From Ranitomeya variabilis (lineage: Eukaryota > Chordata > Amphibia > Anura > Dendrobatidae), in assembly GCF_051348905.1 (NCBI RefSeq), contig NC_135237.1:505385535-505449534 (forward strand): 64,000 bases of DNA, in the 5' to 3' direction. Position 1 is the first letter of the stretch; each line of letters starts with the position of its first letter. The notes beneath the pieces are model-generated. The model searched no databases, was not told the origin of the DNA, and was given only the letters and a program-made list of their open reading frames with translations. The position numbers and the translations under genes are program-made. Shown one piece after another: positions 57,600 through 64,000 of this stretch.

Positions 57600-59144
57600 T
57601 GGTTTTCTGCCTTTTGGCTCCTCCATAAGCTGAGAGCTCGTTGACTTCTCATCAGTCCTCCCATTCATTTCAGGGCTGGAGCCATGAGAGGGGGATCCCT
57701 AGAGGTCCTTACTAAATCTGATTTATGGTTTTGTACCGAAGAATGCTTTCCTCGCTGTATACAACAGACACGTCTAGGGAAGGGTATTTTCCAAAATAGG
57801 AACGCATTATTTGGCAGGACAATATGTCCTGTTCCTCCAAACACAGCTGATTAGTCTTTGTGAATAGACAAAACATCGGTTTAAATGTCCAAAGGGGCCA
57901 GCAAGTGCCCGAAAGAGTCCACTTTTGGGCAACAAAAATAATATTTGCCTAGGTACTTTTAAGAGCTCGTTCATACATAGCAAAAATGCGGTGTATTTTC
58001 TGATGGGTATTGACTTGAAGGAAATCCACTAACGTGCCAGCATAGTACAAGACACATACACTGCAAAACAATAAGACCATACCTGTAGAGTAATCTGATC
58101 AGAGCTGCGGGATTAAGATCCACAGAAGGTAAATTTACGCTGTGGATGGCGGTGCGAGGGGTGTAGTGTGTGTTTCTCCAGCACGACCATTGCGATTATG
58201 TCCACGTCGCTTACTGCAAGAGATTCACGTGAACCACTTTCAGTGGAGACCGTACCCTAATGAAGGAAGTCAGAAACAAACATTTCCACTGAAGGCATAC
58301 ACTTCTGAGATGGCTGAGTGTTACTTTCACTTTGTGAATGTTATTAAAACAAAAATTACCTGTTTCTTGTTTAATTTGAATGTTACTGTTCCTTTAAATC
58401 ACTTTTTCCTTTGATATATGGTAATAACAGTACGAGCTTCTGTGTAAAATAAATGTGTTTTGTTAACAGTTGAGCTGGATGACGAGTGCCATAAATCTAT
58501 TGTTACATTAAATGTGCTGATACCTAAAGCTTCCACTAAACACTTTGGGTGACTCCAGTGGCGCCATTAATTTACTTCCACTTTCAGACTTGGGCACTTG
58601 TTTTGCATTAATGACATTTTTTTTTTTTTTCTTCTTAAATTTAACAAATCCAGTTTTCCTTTTTTTGTTTTTTTCCCCCCGAAGTGGATACAAAACAGCA
58701 GAAATACTTTTGAGGTGTCCTTACACAGAACATGTCTGCCACACCAATACATTTCAGCTGCTTGAGCCAATTCTAAAGTGTATGGTATGGCGGTGGTGTC
58801 CTAACCCTCTTCCCTTACTCCAGCTGTTGGAGAAAAAGGATCGGGCATACTGGATTTCAACATGCCCCATCCTTTGCGCTCATAAAAGATTAAATCAAAG
58901 CTAAAGGAGTCTGGCAACTTATTTCACTGTTTATTAGAAAAAAAAACACGCGTGTAAAGGAGAGGGGTAACATATTGTATATCTATGGGCTCCTTTACAC
59001 AAGAATAGCAAATACAGTTTTATCCAAAGTCCTAAGTGCTTCTATAAAGTCATTTCTTTATACTTTTTCAGGATCAACTTATGATTGAGACATTAAAAAA
59101 AAACAACTTGTGTTTTCTTAAGGGATCACCACACAACTACTGGC
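57600..59144. other. Intergenic stretch, nothing recognised
   Basis: No gene assigned. A poly-T tract lies near 58618-58630. AATAAA occurs near 58449. Confidence 0.35.
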
Positions 59145-59148
59145 TTAA

Positions 59149-59675
59149 AGGGAACCTGTTAGCAGGATTGTGCCCAGTAACCTACAGTGTCAGGTCGGCA
59201 CCATTATACTGAATACAATGGTACTAGGTGATGAAATCAGTCTTGTGGTTTTAACTTAATCTTTATTTTCATTTTTGAGTTAGATGCTTTGGCGCAGTCA
59301 CGGTCTTTGCCATTTTGAGAATTTATTTTTTTTTCTGATTAAATTTATATCACAAAATAATGAAATGGATATTATAGAAGCGATCTTGCAACAGTGCCGC
59401 GTACCAACTTTTTTTCTTTCAAAACATATTCAGTATGTAAAATAGGAGGATGGTCAGTGAGGAAGCCATACAAATGAATATGTAAGCAGAGCACCACGTG
59501 AAGACCCCCCACAGGCCGCCCCAGAGCACGAGCATATCATTAACTAAAAACTGCAAATAAAGATTAAACAACAACCACAAGAAGGATTTCATCAACCAAG
59601 GTATCATTGTAATCAGTATAACGGCACCGACCTGACACTGTAGGTAATTGCACAATCCTGCTGGCAGGTTCCCTT
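59149..59675. mobile_element. Kolobok-like TTAA foldback (AGGGAACCTGTTAGCAGGAT)
   Basis: TTAA at 59145-59148 and 59676-59679. The arms share CCTACAGTGTCAGGTCGGC and ATTATACTGA in inverted form with 12533-13842. Confidence 0.85.
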
Positions 59676-59719
59676 TTAAGTTGCATTTTGTTTGTAAGAA
59701 TACGCAACTTTGCAATTTA

Positions 59720-60283
59720 GGCTTCTTTCACACTTCCGTAGTTGGCTGTGCGTCGTAGTACAGTGAAATGACAAGTCGACGGAAGTTGTGAAAATAGAGG
59801 AAACTGTGTGTGACGCATCCAGTATTATGACGAATGCGTCGTGTGAGTTCCTGGGCGAATTTTATAATATAAGATTCTGGAGGAGAGAGAGACTCTTTTC
59901 CCCGGGTTGGAATATGCTTCCAGGCATACTCAGATGTAAAAACTGCATACGTCACTGGATTCCTGCTCTTCACAGTGTGCGCAGGATCCAGTGTCCATAG
60001 GCTCCCATTCTGTGGAACGACGTATGCCGCAGGAGGCGTCTGGGAACGTTTTTCCACTGCAGACAAAAAACGTTTCATTGAACGTTTTTTGCAAAAGACG
60101 CGCCGTCAAATTCCGCAGGATCCAGTGCACGACGGATGAAACGTGTGGCCATCCGTCGCGATACGTCGCTAATACAAGTCTATGAGAAAATGCAGGATCC
60201 TGCAAATTTTTTTGCAGGATCCTGTTTATTCAAAAAACAACGTATCTCGACGGGACTACAAAGACGGAAGTGTGAAAGAGGCC
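59720..60283. mobile_element. GGCTTCTTTCACAC MITE
   Basis: TTA at 59717-59719 precedes GGCTTCTTTCACACTTCCG. The right end reads CGGAAGTGTGAAAGAGGCC, then A-TTA. The interior includes the TGCAGGATCCTGCAAATTTT hairpin typical of the family. Confidence 0.8.
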
Positions 60284-60395
60284 ATTAAATATCCTTCCCA
60301 TTCTTATGTTCATTGCTCATTATCCAGGTTACGGGCCACCTCTAAAGTGTATTTGGGGTGGCAAAGTACGCGCTGTGCTTACAAGCTCTTGATGA

Positions 60396-60559
60396 GGCCA
60401 CATTAACACGTTCAGTATTTTACATCAGTATTTGTAAGCCAAAACCAAAAGTGGACCAATCCAAGGAAAAGTATAATAGAAACACTTCTTCACTTCTGCA
60501 TTTTTCACCCACGCCTGGTTTTGAGTTACAAATACTGAGGTAGAATACTGAACGTGGCC
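60396..60559. mobile_element. Foldback MITE, uninterrupted relative of 19539-20278
   Basis: GGCCACATTAACACGTTCAG and CTGAACGTGGCC end the element. CAGTATTTGTAAGCCAAAACC and its inverted copy fill the arms. Confidence 0.75.
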
Positions 60560-61306
60560 TAATACATTGCACTGATTTAAAACTGGCTAGATCGCTGGAG
60601 CACACTATCTTGCCGAATATATAATACCCTTTTGTTCCTCCGATGCTGCTGTAGTACCAAAGAGCACACAATTCATGCCAGGGCTGCAATCGTGCCACTG
60701 GACCAAACTGGTAATCTTCCAAAGCACATTGCTCTCCGACCCAAGAAACAGGAAGCCAAGAGGCTGGGGAGCAAGAGCGCTCCTGAAGATGGAATCTGAG
60801 AACAACCTGTTAGAGGAAATAGACACTTTTCACAATGACACTTAAAAATAAGAAGTGAAAGAATGAAATTACTAAAGAGTATTGAGGAAGAGGAGCAAGC
60901 ATAAGACTGATATTTAGTTCAGTAGGAAAATATGAAATGCGTAACTTCTGCTTTCATTTCTTTGCTCTTTTGGGGCACAGGAGGTTTTAATCAATGATGG
61001 ATGTCAAATGAATGATTTATAGATGCAGCGTTCTAAGTCCAGATTGAGCAGACGTTTAACGCTTCATATTTTCTTGCCGGCTTCTCGTGCTCTATAACAT
61101 GCTTTCTGTTAATTAGTCAGCATTTGACAGGTTCACTTCAAAGAGAACTTGTCCCCAATCTGTGGCTGCTGTTTTTAAGAAAGCAATGGGCAGTCATAGA
61201 ATGGCAATTTTGCTATCACCTGTTTAAAATGGTAAGTGCCCCTAACGGCCTTTTAAAGGACCTGACTTCCTAGCAAGTTGGGATTGAACTTTATTTTTTT
61301 TAAATA
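60560..61306. other. Intergenic stretch, nothing firmly recognised
   Basis: A protein-like frame at 60605-60826 could not be assigned (see rejected items). Otherwise AT-rich DNA. Confidence 0.35.
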
Positions 61307-62049
61307 TACAGGTGCTTACAAAATTAGAATATCATCAAAAAGTTAATTTATTTCAGTTCTTCAATACAAAAAGTGAAACTCATATATAGAGTCATTATAA
61401 ATAGATGTATTTCAAGTGTTTATTTCTGTTAAAATGTTGGCCTACTGAAATGTATGTTAAGTAAATACACTCAATACTTGGTCGGGGCTCCTTTGGCATC
61501 AATTACTGAATCAATGCGGTGTGGCATGGAGGTGATCAGCCTGTGGCACTACTGAGGTGTTATGGAAGACCAGGTTGCTTTAATAGCAGCCTTCAGCTCA
61601 TCTGCATTGTTGGGTCTGGTGTCTCATCTTCCTCTTAACAATACCCCATATCAAGCACAGTGATACTGTTGTTTTTAAACCAGGTATTGGTACTTTTGGC
61701 AGTGTGGACAGGTGCCAAGTCCTGCTGGAGAATTAAATTTCCACCTCCAAAAAGCTTGTCTTCAGAGGGAAGCATGAAGTGCTCTAAAATTTTGTGGTCG
61801 ACGGCTGCGCTGACTTTGAACTTGAAAAAACACAGTGGACCTACACCAGCAGATGACATGGCTCCCCAAACCAACACTGATTGTGGAAACTTCACACTAG
61901 ACCTCAAGCAGCTTGGATTGTGACCTCTCCACTCTTTTTCCAGAGTCTGGGACCTTGATTTCTAAATGAAATGCAAAATGTACTTTTATCTGAAAACACC
62001 TTGGACCACTGAGCAACAGTCCAGTTCTTTTTCTCCTTGGCCCAGGTTA

Positions 62050-62273
62050 GGCTACTTTCACACATCCGTCGGTATGAGGCCGTCGCAAACCGTCGGCCCG
62101 ACGGACGTTGTGCTAAATTTAGCACAACGTGGGCAGCGGATGCAGTTTTACAACGCATCCGCTGCCTATTGTGATGAGCGGGGAGGAGGGGAACGGATCC
62201 TGCGGGCACATTTGCAGGATCCGTTTTTTTGCCATTGCGACGAAGGCAAAAAGACGGATGTGTGAAAGTAGCC
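62050..62273. mobile_element. GGCTACTTTCACAC MITE nested in Tc1 copy C
   Basis: TTA at 62047-62049 and TAA at 62274-62276 flank GGCTACTTTCACACATCCGT and ACGGATGTGTGAAAGTAGCC. It splits the transposase codons for the RL-TWA motif. Confidence 0.9.
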
Positions 62274-62675
62274 TAAGACGCTTCTGGCATTGTCTATTGG
62301 TCATGAGTGGCTTGACACAAAGAATGTGACAGTTGTAGCCCATGTCCTGGATACGCCTGTGTGGTGGCTCTTGAAGCAATGACTCCAGCAGCAGTCTACT
62401 CCTTGTGAATCTCACCAAAATTTTTGAAGGGCCTTTTAGCAATCCTTTCAAGGCTGCGGTTATCCCGGTTGCTTGTGCACCTTTTTCTACCACACTTTTT
62501 CCTTCCACTCAACTTTCCATTAATATGCTTGGATACAGCACTGTGTGAACAGCCAGCTTCTTTAGCAATGACCTCTTGTGGCTTACCCTCGTGGAATGTG
62601 TCAATGACTGCCTTTTGGACATCTGTCAAGTCAGCAGTCTTCCCCATGATTGTGGAGCCTACTAAAACAAACTAA

Positions 62676-63063
62676 GGGTGCTTGTCCACGGTCCGTAGTC
62701 ACGGCGCTTTGGACGGAGCGGAAAACCCGCGCCACACCCTTCTGTACGCGCGGTGATTCCGGATATGTTCATTGCACACATCCGGAATCTCCGCACCCCA
62801 TACGTAGGGCCCTGTGATTTACCTTTCGGCGAAGGAGCATCGCTGCAAGGTAGACAGACATGCTGAGTTCTAAAAAGATGCGCCGCATGTCCGTAAACGC
62901 AGGGCCGCCGGATGTGTGTTCACATGCATAGTGGAGATGGGATTTCATAAAATCCCCTCCACTATGCTGTAACATCTGGACGCTGCGGGTTGAACGCTGC
63001 GGCTGTACGCAGCATTCAATCCGCAGCTAATCCGGATGTAATGCTGAACGTGGACACATACCC
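62676..63063. mobile_element. Foldback MITE (GGGTGCTTGTCCAC) nested in Tc1 copy C
   Basis: TAA at 62673-62675 and 63064-63066. The left end GGGTGCTTGTCCACG pairs with CGTGGACACATACCC. It lies between the transposase start and the right terminal repeat. Confidence 0.85.
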
Positions 63064-63317
63064 TAAGGGACTTTTTTAAAAGCTTAGGAAGCCTTTGCAG
63101 GTGTTTTTTTGTTGATATAATTTACTGCGATAATGACTTATGGGTTTTCACTGGCTGTAAAACAATCATTAATCATCAACATTAACAGAAATAAACACTT
63201 GAAATAGATCACTCTGTTTCTAATGACTCTATTATATGCGAGTTTCACTTTTTGTATTGAAGAACTGAAATAGATGAACTTTTTGATGATATTCTAATTT
63301 TGTGAGAAGCACCTGTA

Positions 63318-63714
63318 TGTGGGTTCCTGGCATGCATCGTGGAATCCCACACCCTTCTGTGGCCCTCCTCACCGAAAGAGTGAGCCTTGCATTTTTAACT
63401 AAACCAGCTCTACTGCTACCTCAACCAAACCGCTGCTGAATAGTTATCTCTCTAATGATTTTACTGGTCTGTAACTACTTGGTAAAGGGTGCAGTAGATG
63501 TAGTTTTGTTCAGTGTGAGATCTCATGCTTTCAGTGCGAGGGAGGGTTGTGTGATCTGCCCTGCATGCTAGTACCAACAACCCAGATGATCAGACCTGAC
63601 TTAGCCTAGAAAGTGGTAGCTGCCCATTGCAAAGTTTATTACCTGGAAAGTTTGATTATTGCTGTAGTTAATGAGGGAGGGAAAAAGTATACCGGGAAGA
63701 TGTATGAGGGGTGT
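63318..63714. other. Intergenic stretch, nothing recognised
   Basis: No gene or paired ends seen. Confidence 0.35.
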
Positions 63715-64000
63715 TCAAGAAGTTATCTACCCCAGTATTTTCTGTGAGAGCTGAGCTTCTCTGTACATTTTGAGACCTGTCTGGACATGCAACACACGCA
63801 GTAGTTTGGTCTGATGAAAGCACTGATAGTGACAGGATGGCAAGTGCAGTACAGGGCGTCTCTTAAAAAAAAAAAAAAGGGGTTGGAGCTTTGATGAATT
63901 TCCTTACAAAGGAAGAAAAGTCCAAAGAAATCCATGACAGGATGTTCAATCAGTTGTTTAATTTTGTAGAAAAAAAGCAGATCACAGACATGGCACAAAA
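63712..64000 (+). mobile_element. Mariner-like element, left end and transposase N-terminus, cut by window edge
   Basis: Following a probable terminal repeat (GGGGTGTTCAAGAAGTTAT), the + strand at about 63888-64000 encodes ALMNFLTKEEKSKEIHDRM then FNFVEKKQITDMAQ. The FLT-E-KS--EIHDRM pattern is typical of the start of a mariner-type transposase. An A run near 63867 disrupts the upstream frame. The rest lies beyond the window. Confidence 0.65.

Larger units (their letters stand above)
61309..63315 (-). mobile_element. Decayed Tc1-like transposon, copy C (different family), with two nested MITEs
   Basis: TA at 61307-61308 and 63316-63317 flanks CAGGTGCTTACAAAATTAGA and its inverted partner TTTTGTGAGAAGCACCTG. 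The transposase on the minus strand is in pieces: an N-terminus starting MGKTADLTDVQKAVIDTF at 62647, a central WTVAQWSKVF-SDKSTFC segment at about 61990-62040, and FQQDLAPVHTAKST-like LQQDLAPVHTAKSTNTWF near 61690-61740. Frameshifts and MITEs at 62050-62273 and 62676-63063 break it. Confidence 0.9.

Noticed and set aside
60605-60826. Minus-strand frame of 73 codons, with a + strand reading also looking partly protein-like
   Set aside because: I could not match it to TMEM67 or any other expected neighbour. No convincing splice sites or start, so it was not called as an exon.
57600-64000. TMEM67 exons expected from vertebrate gene order
   Set aside because: No meckelin-like peptide was found on either strand by eye. 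The gene, if syntenic, lies beyond the window.

Overview
This is a vertebrate nuclear window, almost certainly from a frog (anuran). It has short exons with GT-AG introns, long AT-rich intergenic DNA, and a very dense load of Tc1/mariner elements, foldback MITEs with TWA or TTAA target duplications, and hairpin repeats of kinds I associate with amphibian genomes. No prokaryotic features, CRISPR arrays or RNA genes were seen.

Genes: three loci, all on the + strand. (1) The last four coding exons of CIBAR1 (FAM92A), a BAR-domain ciliary-base protein, lie at 91-7272. (2) A first RBM12B-like gene has its whole coding region in one exon at 28859-30163 (434 aa). (3) A second RBM12B-like gene is at 52120-53883 (587 aa). 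CIBAR1 next to RBM12B matches the vertebrate neighbourhood (CIBAR1-RBM12B-TMEM67 on human 8q22). The RBM12B pair is a tandem duplication with different domain losses. Copy 1 keeps the second RRM but has no RS linker. Copy 2 has an RS-rich linker in place of that RRM and an acidic 33-bp-repeat tail. Both lack the C-terminal RRM. CpG/NRF1-rich segments at about 21190-21615 and 48780-49290 are the best candidates for the two promoters, each with an untranslated first exon.

Layout: 1-7.3 kb, CIBAR1 3' end; one intron is inflated by a MITE sitting in the splice donor and by a 3.8-kb TTAA-flanked element. 7.3-28.8 kb, intergenic, with nested MITEs, Kolobok-like TTAA foldbacks, a probable promoter and a retroelement tail. 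28.8-30.6 kb, RBM12B copy 1. 30.6-48.8 kb, repeats, with two nearly identical but defective Tc1 elements; the second sits inside a palindromic repeat inside a 4.2-kb foldback, which lies beside another MITE. 48.8-54.2 kb, RBM12B copy 2. 54.2-64 kb, minisatellite, retroelement fragments, a decayed Tc1 carrying two MITEs, and the start of a mariner-like element at the right edge.

Main observations: a MITE whose target duplication overlaps a functional 5' splice site; many foldback families with unrelated interiors that share one 14-bp terminal pattern (GG-type start, CACAC at positions 10-14) and TWA target duplications; in-window empty sites that prove several insertions; and complementary domain loss between the RBM12B duplicates.
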